64,000 nucleotides of DNA from Sporosarcina aquimarina (GCF_019748715.1 NZ_JACLBZ010000014.1:124001-188000); one strand, 5' to 3'; positions 1 through 9,255 are shown, counted from the stretch's first letter. Translations and numbers: made by a program. Notes: generated by a model from the sequence alone, not told the origin.

Positions 1-204
1 GTCTATTTCATGCGTCATACCAACCGTGTACTCACACGTGATCAGCTTCTTCAAGCTGTCTGGAATTATGATTTTGCGGGCGATACGAGAATCGTGGACG
101 TCCATGTCAGCCATCTGCGCGATAAAATCGAAGAAAATACAAGAAAGCCTCGTTACATCAAAACGATGAGAGGGGTAGGCTATAAATTCGGAGAGCAAAT
201 TTAA
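1..204 (+). CDS. phoP: PhoP-type response regulator, C-terminal fragment
   Basis: This is the 3' end of an OmpR/PhoB-family response regulator; the reading frame is open from the first base of the window. The 67 visible residues form the winged-helix DNA-binding domain, with the recognition-helix region DTRIVDVHVSHLRDKIE and the usual ending RGVGYKF. It is followed with no gap by a sensor kinase, and polA lies further downstream, matching the B. subtilis order phoP-phoR-polA. I therefore infer the phosphate-starvation regulator PhoP. The receiver domain lies outside the window, so its phosphoacceptor cannot be checked. Confidence 0.88.
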   Translation, partial: VYFMRHTNRVLTRDQLLQAVWNYDFAGDTRIVDVHVSHLRDKIEENTRKPRYIKTMRGVGYKFGEQI

Positions 205-1623
205 ATGAAGAACTATTATTCGAGCCTGCTCGCTGCGTCTGCGATAATTTTATCCATCTTATTAATTGTACTTGGAATTATCCTAGGTCAATTTTTTCAC
301 TTATTCGCAGAAGATGTCGACCCAATCATTCAACAAACGTATTGGGTCTTTCTTTTACTTACACTTGTATTAGTATTCATCGTCATGATGTTTGTGATGG
401 CAAAATTACTCCAGCAATACGTTCAACCCATCGACCATTTTACGGATATCGCTCATCAGCTGGCTTCAGGTAACTACTTAGCGAGAGCTCAAGTGGAAGA
501 TGGTCATATGAATCAGCAGTTGACGATCACAATCAATCAGATAGCCAGGAATCTGCAAGAGAATTCGATTCTGCGTGCGATGGAACAGGAACGACTTAAG
601 ACATTGATCAGCAGTATCGGCAGCAGTCTTCTTGTATTTGGTCGGCAAGGCGCTGTCAATCTTGTAAACCGTGTGTTTGAAGAAACATTTCATCGAACTG
701 GCGAAGATCTAATGGGGAAGACTTATAAAGATATCGGATTACCAGAAGATATTGAGAAGGAAATTGAAGCGATTTTTTTAACGGAAGAAGTTCGCTCATT
801 CCAATCAAAAATTCGTTTGGAAGGCGATATAGTTCATTTGGAAGTGTACGGTGCTCCAGTTATTGGGGAAAATGGGAATTGGCTAGGGATCGTTGTCATC
901 ATGCATGACATTACGGAGTTGATTCACCTTGAACAAATACGTAAAGATTTTGTTGCAAATGTCTCTCATGAATTGAAAACCCCTGTCACATCAATTAAAG
1001 GATTTTCTGAGATGCTATTGGATGGGGAACTTGAAGACTCTGCGCTTAAAAAAGAATTTCTTGAAATCATCTACAAAGAAAGTAATCGGCTCCAACTGCT
1101 AATTGAGGATTTACTTCGTTTGTCGAGTATGGAACGCGGAAGTTTTGAAATTACGAGTAAACCTGTAAATATGATTGAAGTTATTAAGCAATCTATCCAA
1201 ATTGTTCAAACCAAGTTGCAGAAAAAAGATATGGAAGTTGTATTAAATATGCCGCAACAATTAATAATCCCTGCGGATCACGACCGTCTTGTACAAGTGA
1301 TGGTCAATTTGCTGAATAACGCTATTGCCTATTCACGAGAGGAAACTACGATTACTGTATCGGTTCAGGAAGTATCTGACTTTGTCAATATTGATGTCAG
1401 TGACGAAGGAATGGGCATCACATCTTCTGAGCTGCCACGCTTGTTTGAGCGCTTCTACCGTATCGATCGTGCGAGAAGCAGGGAATCGGGCGGTACGGGA
1501 CTTGGTTTGGCAATTGTCAAACACATAGTAGAAGCACATAACGGATCTGTTACGGTTGATAGTGAAATAGGGATCGGCACCACCTTTAAAGTACAGCTTC
1601 CAGTAAGTGAATCTAAACAATGA
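205..1623 (+). CDS. phoR: PhoR-type sensor histidine kinase (short sensor form)
   Basis: A membrane histidine kinase of 472 residues whose ATG directly abuts the phoP stop codon. Visible order: TM1 about 6-32, an extracytoplasmic stretch of only about 15 residues, TM2 about 47-67, HAMP about 68-120, PAS about 125-235, then HisKA with the phosphoacceptor His255 in SHELKTP. The ATPase domain has an N box (NLLNNAIAYS), DEGMGI and GGTGLGLAI. By position it pairs with PhoP for phosphate control. B. subtilis PhoR is larger, with a folded extracellular domain that is missing here, so signal sensing is probably intramembrane or cytoplasmic (inference). Confidence 0.88.
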   Translation: MKNYYSSLLAASAIILSILLIVLGIILGQFFHLFAEDVDPIIQQTYWVFLLLTLVLVFIVMMFVMAKLLQQYVQPIDHFTDIAHQLASGNYLARAQVEDGHMNQQLTITINQIARNLQENSILRAMEQERLKTLISSIGSSLLVFGRQGAVNLVNRVFEETFHRTGEDLMGKTYKDIGLPEDIEKEIEAIFLTEEVRSFQSKIRLEGDIVHLEVYGAPVIGENGNWLGIVVIMHDITELIHLEQIRKDFVANVSHELKTPVTSIKGFSEMLLDGELEDSALKKEFLEIIYKESNRLQLLIEDLLRLSSMERGSFEITSKPVNMIEVIKQSIQIVQTKLQKKDMEVVLNMPQQLIIPADHDRLVQVMVNLLNNAIAYSREETTITVSVQEVSDFVNIDVSDEGMGITSSELPRLFERFYRIDRARSRESGGTGLGLAIVKHIVEAHNGSVTVDSEIGIGTTFKVQLPVSESKQ

Positions 1624-1703
1624 TATACAATTCTCTATTTCATTGAAACTAAATTGCCGGTTGTTCCGTAAAGTAAACATACAGAGAAAAGGGAGGAACA
1701 ATT

Positions 1704-2681
1704 ATGGGCACAAAACGAATCCTCGTGACACTGGGCTTAGTCATCACCGGATTATTGCTTTTATTAATCGTATTTACGACATGGTATACCGTTGACGAAT
1801 CCGAACAAGCCGTCGTGATTTCATTTGGTCAAGCGGGTGAACCAGTCGTGGAGTCTGGCTTGCACTTCAAACTACCGTGGCCGATTCAGCGGGCTGAAAT
1901 TTTATCTAAAGAAACGTATAGTATCCACTTTGGCTACAAACAAGACAAAAGTGGTGAGATTGTCGATAAGGAAACGAAAATGATTACAGGTGATGAATAC
2001 ATAGTACTCACCGATCTAACCGTTCAATGGCGAATTGTCGATCCCAAAAAATATATTTTCAATGCTGAAGAGCCAATTGAAATTTTGCGGGATGCAGCTT
2101 CTGCTTCCATTCGCTCCGTCATCGGCAGTTCGACTATCGATGCAGCATTAACGGATGGAAAGGCAGAAATAGAGGCTAAAACACGCGATTTATTAACGAA
2201 CCTGGTGGAAAGTTATGACATTGGAATTGCCGTTCAAGGCGTAAAACTGCAAGATGTAGAACTGCCAAATGCTGAAGTACGTGCTGCATTTACGGCCGTG
2301 ACTGATGCAAGGGAAACGAAGAATACGAAAATTAACGAAGCAAAGAAATATGAAAACCAGAAAACAAAAGAAGCGATCGGTGAACGTGACGCGATCAAAT
2401 CCGAAGCACAAGGTAAGAAGACCGCACGTATTGAACAAGCACGAGGGGATGTAGCGGTATTCAGTGATCTATATACCGAGTATGCGAAAAGCAAAGCAAT
2501 TACGCGAGAGCGTCTGATCCTCGAAACGCTTGAACAAGTCTTACCTAAAGCAAATCTTTATATCATGAACGATAGCGGAGAAACAATGAAGTATTTGCCT
2601 ATTCAACAGTTGCCGCAAGCCCCGCCTGTAGAGACTAAAGAGTCGGAGCAGCAAGCTGAGAAAGGAGAGAAAGCATCATGA
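1704..2681 (+). CDS. hflK: HflK-like SPFH-domain membrane protein
   Basis: A 325-residue stomatin/prohibitin-type protein. One N-terminal transmembrane segment (about 7-28) is followed by the SPFH/band-7 domain, beginning with a VDESEQAVVISFG-type segment, then a charged helical stretch rich in E, A and K (about 210-275). HflK and HflC form a membrane assembly that modulates the FtsH protease in other bacteria. The start has a good Shine-Dalgarno sequence (GGGAGGA). The stop overlaps the next gene by four bases (ATGA), so translation is probably coupled. This pair sits between phoR and polA, where B. subtilis has nothing. Confidence 0.85.
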   Translation: MGTKRILVTLGLVITGLLLLLIVFTTWYTVDESEQAVVISFGQAGEPVVESGLHFKLPWPIQRAEILSKETYSIHFGYKQDKSGEIVDKETKMITGDEYIVLTDLTVQWRIVDPKKYIFNAEEPIEILRDAASASIRSVIGSSTIDAALTDGKAEIEAKTRDLLTNLVESYDIGIAVQGVKLQDVELPNAEVRAAFTAVTDARETKNTKINEAKKYENQKTKEAIGERDAIKSEAQGKKTARIEQARGDVAVFSDLYTEYAKSKAITRERLILETLEQVLPKANLYIMNDSGETMKYLPIQQLPQAPPVETKESEQQAEKGEKAS

Positions 2682-3700
2682 GTAACGAGCAAAATCCTTT
2701 CAAAAAAATAGAAGAAGCGATGAAGAAAATGAGTGAAAATGAGAAAAATAAAACCGATCAGAAAAGACCGGCAACTGATCCTAAAGTAAAAGTTATCAAA
2801 CCGAAAAAAACAGTCAATATCAAACGTTATACGAAATTAATCGTAATGCTGACCGCCGCATTTGCTGTGCTGGTCATCCTGCTTTCCAATTTGTTCATCG
2901 TCAAAGAGAATGAATACCGGGTCGTTCGTCAGTTCGGTGAAATTACCAGGATCGTCAAAGACCCGGGTATTAATATGAAAATACCATTTATTCAAAGTGT
3001 CTCGACTTTGCCTAAAAACCAAATGACGTATAACGTGCAGGAAGCAGAAATCACTACTAAGGATAAAAAGCGGATCATCATCGACAACTATGCAGTCTGG
3101 CACATCACAGATCCTGCAAAGATGATTTCAAACGCCCGGAACATCGTTAACGCGGAAGCACGGATGGAGGAATTCATTTATTCAGTAGTCCGAAATGAAA
3201 TGGGGCGCCTGGATTACGTGGATGTCGTCAATGACGAAAACTCAGGACGCGGAAGTTTAAACGACCGCGTTACAGAGAAGGTCAATGACTTCCTAGCTGA
3301 AGGAAACTTTGGAATCGAAGTCGTCGATGTCCGAATGAAACGCATCGACTTACCTGAAGAGAACGAGCAATCCATATACACACGCATGATTTCAGAACGT
3401 CAATCGACCGCACAATCCTATTTGTCGGAAGGGGACGCGGAAAAACGTAAAATCGAAGCAGAAACGGATCGAGAAGTACAGGAAATGTTGGCGAAAGCAA
3501 AAAAAGAAGCAGCCATTGTGACAGCACAAGGGGAAGCAGAAGCTGCAAAAATCTATAACCAAGCTTTCTCGAAAGATCCTGAATTCTACAAGCTTTATCG
3601 AACGCTTCAATCTTATTCGAAAGTCGTGAATGACGAAACGGTAATCATCCTTCCATCCGATTCACCATATGCGAAGCTATTAACTGGATATTTACAATAA
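2678..3700 (+). CDS. hflC: HflC-like SPFH-domain membrane protein
   Basis: The partner of the preceding gene, 340 residues. It has a lysine-rich cytoplasmic N-terminus of about 50 residues, one transmembrane helix (about 53-72), a band-7 domain (NEYRVVRQFGEI onward) and a coiled region containing EAEAAKIYNQAFSKDPEFY, a typical HflC signature. By analogy with known HflKC it forms a hetero-oligomeric cage or microdomain around FtsH. The N-terminal cytoplasmic tail is longer than in E. coli HflC. The gene is followed by a strong terminator, closing the phoPR-hflKC unit before polA. Confidence 0.86.
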   Translation: MSNEQNPFKKIEEAMKKMSENEKNKTDQKRPATDPKVKVIKPKKTVNIKRYTKLIVMLTAAFAVLVILLSNLFIVKENEYRVVRQFGEITRIVKDPGINMKIPFIQSVSTLPKNQMTYNVQEAEITTKDKKRIIIDNYAVWHITDPAKMISNARNIVNAEARMEEFIYSVVRNEMGRLDYVDVVNDENSGRGSLNDRVTEKVNDFLAEGNFGIEVVDVRMKRIDLPEENEQSIYTRMISERQSTAQSYLSEGDAEKRKIEAETDREVQEMLAKAKKEAAIVTAQGEAEAAKIYNQAFSKDPEFYKLYRTLQSYSKVVNDETVIILPSDSPYAKLLTGYLQ

Positions 3701-3709
3701 TAATAAGTG

Positions 3710-3765
3710 CGTCATTTTCATTTACAGTTGCCGAATGGTAAACTAAATGAAAATGACGTGTTTTT
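3710..3765 (+). terminator. Rho-independent terminator after hflC
   Basis: Perfect 15-bp stem formed by 3710-3724 and 3744-3758, with a loop of about 19 bases and a T-run at 3761-3765. Confidence 0.85.
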
Positions 3766-3770
3766 AATTC

Positions 3771-3885
3771 AAAAGCGGAAAGCGCCGTCTAGCCTCGACA
3801 GGCACTGGAAGCTTTAAAATAAAGGCGCTTTTTGCCTTTATCTTTAAGACTGAAGTGTCCCGAGAGGCTGGCGCTTGCAGCTGGA
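3771..3885. repeat. Long imperfect inverted repeat upstream of polA
   Basis: A stretch of about 110 bases that folds on itself. The left arm (3781-3826) starts AGCGCC and ends AAAGGC. The right arm (3834-3874) is its approximate reverse complement and ends GGCGCT, with a loop of about 7 bases. The edge AAAAGCGGAAAGCGCC resembles dispersed intergenic repeats I recall from Bacillales genomes. It is non-coding and lies between a terminator and the polA ribosome-binding site. Confidence 0.6.
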
Positions 3886-3924
3886 TGATTAATTGTGAAG
3901 ATACTTAAAGGAGTGGGATAGATT

Positions 3925-6549
3925 TTGACGAAAAAGAAAATAGTCTTACTGGACGGCAACAGCTTGGCGTATCGAGCTTTTTTTGCTTTACCCTTACTGA
4001 CGAATGATAAAGGGATCCACACGAATGCTGTATATGGCTTCACGATGATGCTCGAAACGATTCTGGACAATGAAAAGCCGACACATGTCTTGGTGGCCTG
4101 GGATGCGGGTAAAACAACGTTCCGGCACAGCACTTTTACAGAATATAAAGGAGGCCGACAAAAGACGCCGCCCGAGCTTTCCGAACAATTTCCCTATATC
4201 CGTAAATTGATTGAGGCATTTGGCATCGAGCAATATGAACTCGATCTTTATGAGGCGGATGACATCATTGGTACATTGAGCAGGGAGTGTAGTGAAGCGA
4301 AAGCAGAAGTGGTCATCATTTCTGGAGACAAGGACTTGACCCAACTGGCAAACGAACAGACAACGGTGTGTATTACGAGAAAAGGGATTACGGATCTTGA
4401 AAAATACACTCCTCAGCATATTGAAGAAAAATACGGCATTGAGCCATTGCAGATCATCGATATGAAAGGCTTGATGGGCGATGCGTCCGACAATATTCCA
4501 GGTGTTCCGGGAATTGGGGAGAAAACTGCGCTAAAGCTTTTGAAAGAGTATGGTTCAGTAGAGAATGTTTACCAATCAATCGATCAAATTACCGCCAAAA
4601 AAATGAAAGAAAACTTAGTGACGAATAAAGAGCAGGCGTTCATGAGTAAAGAATTGGCAACGATCGAAGTGCATGCGCCAATCGAAGTATCTTTAGCAGA
4701 TCTAGATTTTGCAGGTCGAAATGAAGAGGAAGTCATCCAGCTTTACAAAGAGCTGCAATTTAATTCGCTTCTCGAAAAATTGGATGCGCCAGTTGAAGTG
4801 CAGCACCTTGAAGAAATAGAAATTCAAACTGTCGATGAAGTGACTGCCGATATGTTGACGGATACAATGTCTATCCATGTGGAAATCGATGGAGACAATT
4901 ATTTATCAGCGTCTATTTTAGGGATTGGCCTGTCGAATGAAACCAATACCTATTTCGTTCCGACTAATGTAGCGGCATCTTCGGCTGTGCTTAAAGAATG
5001 GCTGGAAGACCATGCGACATTGAAATATGCTTCTGATTCCAAGTCAGCCTATGCGGCGATAGCGAGGCTTGGCATGGAGCTGAACGGCACGGACTTTGAT
5101 CTCATGCTGGCAGCATATATCGTTAATCCTTCTTTTTCGACAGGAGAAGTAGCAGAGATTGCGCGTTCATTCGGATACCACGGAGTTAAAAGCGATGAAG
5201 CGGTTTTTGGCAAAGGTGCAAAAAGATCACTTCCTGCTGCAGAACAACTTGCAGAGCATGTCGCAAGAAAAGCGCATGCTGTGTGGGAGCTGTACCCAGT
5301 CGTATCCAAGCAGTTGGAAGAAAATGAGCAACAAGAATTATTTCATGAGCTTGAACTGCCATTAGCGAAAATTCTAGGTAAGATGGAAGTGACTGGAGTT
5401 AAGACCGATTTGGACGTACTCCAAACAATTGGTCAACAATTGTCCGAACGCCTAGCATTGATTGAGAAGGACATCTATGAAATGGCGGGAGAGAAATTCA
5501 ATATTAATTCGCCAAAGCAACTCGGTGTAATTCTTTTTGAGAAAATTGGCCTGACACCGATTAAGAAGACGAAAACAGGCTACTCGACAGCAGCCGATGT
5601 TTTGGAGAAGCTAGAGAATGAGCATGAAATCATTCAGCATATCCTACTGTATCGTCAGCTTGGTAAGTTGAATTCGACTTATATTGATGGACTTTCAAAA
5701 GAGATTCACGAAGATGGAAAAATTCATACGCGCTTCCAGCAAGCCCTGACGCAGACAGGTCGCTTAAGCTCAATCAATCCGAACTTGCAAAATATCCCGA
5801 TTCGTTTGGAAGAAGGCCGCAAAATACGGGCAGCATTTATTCCTTCCGAACCTGAATGGATTATGTTTGCTGCAGACTATTCACAAATTGAGTTGCGTGT
5901 ATTAGCTCATATCTCGCAGGATGAGAAATTGATCGAGGCCTTCAAGCAAGGCGCGGATATTCATACGAAAACTGCGATGGATGTATTCGGCGTAAGTGAA
6001 GAGGATGTCGACAGCAATATGCGCCGTGCAGCCAAAGCTGTCAACTTCGGAATTGTCTACGGCATAAGCGATTATGGATTGTCGCAAAGCTTGAATATTA
6101 CGCGTAAAGAGGCAGGGGAATTTATCGATACGTATTTGGCTAGTTTCCCGGGTGTAAAACAATATATGGATGACAGTATTGCCGATGCCAAGCAAAAGGG
6201 ATATGTGACGACTTTGCTTAATAGACGCCGATACTTGCCGGATATTACGAGCTCTAACTTTAATTTGCGCAGCTTTGCAGAACGGACTGCAATGAATACA
6301 CCGATTCAAGGGACTGCGGCGGATATCATTAAAAAAGCGATGATTGATATGGACGCACGACTTGAAAAAGAACAATTGCAAACACGTATGCTGCTGCAAG
6401 TACATGATGAATTGATTTTTGAAGCCCCTGTGGAAGAATTAGAAAGATTAAAAGAAATCGTACCGGAAGTCATGGAACAAACACTTCAGCTTGATGTTCC
6501 ATTAAAAGTCGATTGGAATCATGGCAAGTCCTGGTACGAAACGAAGTGA
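3925..6549 (+). CDS. polA: DNA polymerase I
   Basis: An 874-residue family A polymerase for Okazaki-fragment processing and repair synthesis. An N-terminal 5'-3' exonuclease (about 1-290, LLDGNSLAYRAFFA and the GDKDLTQL and GVPGIGEKTA motifs) precedes a degenerate 3'-5' exonuclease region (about 300-465) and the polymerase domain. Motif A is DYSQIELRVLAHIS, motif B RRAAKAVNFGIVYG, motif C VHDELIFE. The proofreading site lacks the usual acidic pair (HVEI where D-x-E is expected), as in other Bacillus PolA proteins, so proofreading is probably absent. The start is TTG, chosen because AAAGGAG lies 10-16 bases upstream. It is followed closely by mutM. Confidence 0.96.
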   Translation: MTKKKIVLLDGNSLAYRAFFALPLLTNDKGIHTNAVYGFTMMLETILDNEKPTHVLVAWDAGKTTFRHSTFTEYKGGRQKTPPELSEQFPYIRKLIEAFGIEQYELDLYEADDIIGTLSRECSEAKAEVVIISGDKDLTQLANEQTTVCITRKGITDLEKYTPQHIEEKYGIEPLQIIDMKGLMGDASDNIPGVPGIGEKTALKLLKEYGSVENVYQSIDQITAKKMKENLVTNKEQAFMSKELATIEVHAPIEVSLADLDFAGRNEEEVIQLYKELQFNSLLEKLDAPVEVQHLEEIEIQTVDEVTADMLTDTMSIHVEIDGDNYLSASILGIGLSNETNTYFVPTNVAASSAVLKEWLEDHATLKYASDSKSAYAAIARLGMELNGTDFDLMLAAYIVNPSFSTGEVAEIARSFGYHGVKSDEAVFGKGAKRSLPAAEQLAEHVARKAHAVWELYPVVSKQLEENEQQELFHELELPLAKILGKMEVTGVKTDLDVLQTIGQQLSERLALIEKDIYEMAGEKFNINSPKQLGVILFEKIGLTPIKKTKTGYSTAADVLEKLENEHEIIQHILLYRQLGKLNSTYIDGLSKEIHEDGKIHTRFQQALTQTGRLSSINPNLQNIPIRLEEGRKIRAAFIPSEPEWIMFAADYSQIELRVLAHISQDEKLIEAFKQGADIHTKTAMDVFGVSEEDVDSNMRRAAKAVNFGIVYGISDYGLSQSLNITRKEAGEFIDTYLASFPGVKQYMDDSIADAKQKGYVTTLLNRRRYLPDITSSNFNLRSFAERTAMNTPIQGTAADIIKKAMIDMDARLEKEQLQTRMLLQVHDELIFEAPVEELERLKEIVPEVMEQTLQLDVPLKVDWNHGKSWYETK

Positions 6550-6559
6550 GAGGATATAC

Positions 6560-7432
6560 ATGCCGGAACTACCCGAAGTAGAAGGAGTGGTGCGAGATCT
6601 CGCGCCGCTTGTTGAAGGACGGACGATCAAAGGGCTTTCCGTGTCCGATACGGTCGTAACTTCAAAATTAGCTGGTAAAGAAACGATTATTAAAGGAAAA
6701 ACTGTAGAGGACTTTCTTCAAGATATGGAACTTATGCACATTCAGAAGATCGTCCGGCGCAGTAAATATATTTATTTTCATCTGAAGAAGCAAGAGCAGT
6801 CGTATCTACTCGTCAGCCATTTAGGGATGACGGGTGCTTGGTTTGTCGTCGACTCTTTAAATGGAATTGCAGAAGAGAAGTTTCGTAAACATGCTCATAT
6901 CTTTTTGGAGATGGAAGATGGCGGTTTACTTATTTATTCGGATATCCGCAGATTCGGAGAGATGCGTCTTTTACAATCAGAAGAAGATTTTCCGCCTCTC
7001 CTAGATATGGCACCAGAGCCATTTTCAGAGGAAGCGCTAGATCATTTTCTCGAAATGGCGGAATCCACAAAATATAAAAGTAAAGCGATCAAAGAAGTGA
7101 TCATGGATGGCAAAGTGATCTCAGGCTGTGGCAATATTTATGCAACAGAAGCATTGTTTCATATGAATATTCATCCAGCGCGAGCCGCGGAAAGAATTAG
7201 CAGAAAACGCAAAATTCTGCTGTTCAATGAAATTGTCCGCGTGCTGCAAGAGAGCATAGATGCAGGGGGCAGCACGATTTCGGATTATCGTTCTGTCAAC
7301 GGCAATGCGGGAACAATGCAAAATCGTTTGCATATGTACGGAAAGAAAGTGTGCAGTACGTGCGAAACGCCTACGAAAAGCAAGCAGATTGCCGGAAGGA
7401 CTTCCGTCTATTGTCCTGCTTGTCAAAAATGA
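6560..7432 (+). CDS. mutM: Formamidopyrimidine-DNA glycosylase
   Basis: A base-excision repair enzyme removing 8-oxoguanine and formamidopyrimidines, 290 residues. The start at 6560 is fixed by biochemistry: the catalytic residue is the proline after the initiator Met (MPELPEVE), and GAGAGGA lies upstream. The H2TH region and a C-terminal zinc finger (VCSTC ... YCPAC) are complete. It lies 10 bases after polA and overlaps nothing, so the two are likely co-transcribed with coaE. Confidence 0.96.
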   Translation: MPELPEVEGVVRDLAPLVEGRTIKGLSVSDTVVTSKLAGKETIIKGKTVEDFLQDMELMHIQKIVRRSKYIYFHLKKQEQSYLLVSHLGMTGAWFVVDSLNGIAEEKFRKHAHIFLEMEDGGLLIYSDIRRFGEMRLLQSEEDFPPLLDMAPEPFSEEALDHFLEMAESTKYKSKAIKEVIMDGKVISGCGNIYATEALFHMNIHPARAAERISRKRKILLFNEIVRVLQESIDAGGSTISDYRSVNGNAGTMQNRLHMYGKKVCSTCETPTKSKQIAGRTSVYCPACQK

Positions 7433-7444
7433 GGAGTGATAGAA

Positions 7445-8044
7445 GTGATCATTGGATTGACAGGTAGTATCGCCAGCGGCAAAAGCACAGTGGCCAACAT
7501 GCTGCGTGAAAAAGGTTACCCTATTGTCGACGCAGACGTCATCGCCCGCCAAGTAGTTGAACCAGGAAGTCCTCTTTTGAATGAAATTCAACATGCATTT
7601 GGCAGTGATGTTATTCAAAAAGACGGATCACTCAATCGCGAAGAACTAGGTGCACTAATTTTTCATGATGAAAATAAACGCGTCCAATTAAACGAACTCA
7701 TGCACCCGGCAATTAGAGGGGAAATGGTAAGCCAGAAGGAACAATATCTGCAGCAAGGCTATCAAACTGTCATTATGGACATCCCATTGCTTTTTGAAAG
7801 CAAATTGCATTCCTATGTAGAAAAGATTCTAGTCGTCTCTGTCACTAAAGAACTGCAAAAACAGCGTCTAATCGCACGTAATGAATTGTCAGAACAAGAG
7901 GCAGATGCACGAATTGCCTCCCAGCTCGACATGGATATCAAAGAATCAAGTGCCGACGCAGTCATCCATAATAATGGCACGATAGAAGAAACTGAAAAAC
8001 AGTTAGAAAAGATACTAGCTGACTGGCAAGCGACGCCTTTATAA
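7445..8044 (+). CDS. coaE: Dephospho-CoA kinase
   Basis: The last step of coenzyme A synthesis (ATP-dependent phosphorylation of dephospho-CoA), 199 residues from this start. It has the P-loop GSIASGKS near the N-terminus and the DVIARQVVEPG and DIPLLFE motifs of the family. I chose GTG at 7445 because GAGGAG at 7431-7436 then has a spacing of 8. The in-frame GTG at 7436 overlaps that Shine-Dalgarno sequence and is unlikely. B. subtilis carries ytaF between mutM and coaE; here it is absent. Confidence 0.93.
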   Translation: MIIGLTGSIASGKSTVANMLREKGYPIVDADVIARQVVEPGSPLLNEIQHAFGSDVIQKDGSLNREELGALIFHDENKRVQLNELMHPAIRGEMVSQKEQYLQQGYQTVIMDIPLLFESKLHSYVEKILVVSVTKELQKQRLIARNELSEQEADARIASQLDMDIKESSADAVIHNNGTIEETEKQLEKILADWQATPL

Positions 8045-8152
8045 GGAATACCCGACGGTACCGCATAATATCCGTAGTTCGTTCGTGTTTGTAAGTAGTA
8101 TTTCTTTCGTATATTTAGAAAATTTTTTTTAAAAAATAAACATCTAATAGTG

Positions 8153-8212
8153 TTGGCTAAATCGTAATATATGTTATACTAATTAACGATAAAAGATAAT
8201 AAGTATAACATA
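8153..8212 (+). promoter_or_regulatory. gapB promoter with two CcpN-type operators
   Basis: Promoter: TTGGCT (8153-8158), 16-bp spacer, extended -10 TGTTATACT ending at 8180. Two copies of TATGTTATACT lie in opposite orientation, at 8170-8180 (covering the -10) and 8202-8212 on the other strand. Both match the CcpN motif TRTGHYATAYW as I recall it from B. subtilis gapB and pckA. This implies repression under glycolytic conditions. Confidence 0.75.
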
Positions 8213-8232
8213 CATGCAGGAGGATCCCTTTC

Positions 8233-9255
8233 ATGACTACTACAATTGCGATTAACGGACTCGGCCGTATTGGACGGATGGTATTCCGTCAAATCATCAA
8301 GGAAGAAGATGTTAATTTAGTTGCCGTAAACGCGACATATCCAGCAGAAACGATTGCTCACCTATTAAAATATGATTCCACTCACGGTGTGTTTGACGGT
8401 GACATTCAAACTGAAGAAAATGCCATCATTGTAGACGGCAAACGTGTACAACTCATTTCTGAACGCGACCCATCAAAGCTGCCGTGGAAAGAACTCGGTG
8501 TTGACATCGTGATCGAATCAACAGGTGTATTTAATTCACGTGAAAAAGCAGCACTTCACTTAGGATCCGGAGCAAAGAAAGTAATCTTGACGGCTCCTGG
8601 TAAAAATGAAGATGTCACAGTAGTACTTGGTGTTAATGATGATAAACTGGACGTTGAAAAACACAGCGTTATTTCGAATGCCAGCTGTACGACCAACTGT
8701 TTGGCGCCAGTAGCAAAAGTATTGAACGATGAGTTTGGTATTGTGAATGGCTTAATGACAACGGTACATGCTTACACGAATGACCAGAAAAACTTGGATA
8801 ATCCACATAAAGATTTACGTCGTGCTCGTTCTTGCGGCGAGTCAATTATCCCAACTTCAACTGGAGCAGCGAAAGCATTATCTTTAGTCCTCCCTGAACT
8901 TGAAGGGAAAATTCATGGCTTGGCATTACGTATTCCAACACCAAACGTATCACTTGTAGACTTAGTTGTAGACGTAGAAAAAGATGTGACTGTTGAGAAA
9001 GTGAATAATGCATTTCTAAAAGCAGCAAATGGGCCATTGAAAGGTATCATGCGTTTCACGACGGAACCGCTTGTTTCTATCGACTTCAACACGACAACAG
9101 AATCTGCAACGATTGACGGTCTTTCCACGATGGTAATGGGAGATCGTAAGATAAAAGTACTTGCTTGGTATGACAATGAGTGGGGCTATTCAGCACGCGT
9201 AGTCCAATTAACTAAAAAAGTAGCAGCTGCTTTGAAAAATAAAGTAATTTCATAA
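8233..9255 (+). CDS. gapB: Glyceraldehyde-3-phosphate dehydrogenase, gluconeogenic (NADP-preferring)
   Basis: A 340-residue GAPDH with N-terminal Rossmann motif INGLGRIGR and the catalytic cysteine in SNASCTTNC. In the cofactor loop it reads VNATYPAETIAHL. GapA enzymes carry an aspartate there that selects NAD; the NA-YP-ET form is the GapB signature, so I call the NADP-dependent gluconeogenic isozyme. The position between coaE and nrdR, and the CcpN-like operators upstream, agree. The Shine-Dalgarno sequence is AGGAGGAT. B. subtilis has speD next; it is absent here. A strong terminator follows. Confidence 0.92.
   Translation: MTTTIAINGLGRIGRMVFRQIIKEEDVNLVAVNATYPAETIAHLLKYDSTHGVFDGDIQTEENAIIVDGKRVQLISERDPSKLPWKELGVDIVIESTGVFNSREKAALHLGSGAKKVILTAPGKNEDVTVVLGVNDDKLDVEKHSVISNASCTTNCLAPVAKVLNDEFGIVNGLMTTVHAYTNDQKNLDNPHKDLRRARSCGESIIPTSTGAAKALSLVLPELEGKIHGLALRIPTPNVSLVDLVVDVEKDVTVEKVNNAFLKAANGPLKGIMRFTTEPLVSIDFNTTTESATIDGLSTMVMGDRKIKVLAWYDNEWGYSARVVQLTKKVAAALKNKVIS

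Noticed and set aside
1333-1701. 122-codon minus-strand frame opposite phoR
   Set aside because: Shadow of a well-supported kinase gene with no signals of its own.
5902-6405. 167-codon minus-strand frame opposite polA
   Set aside because: Lies over the conserved polymerase motifs; composition reflects the opposite strand.
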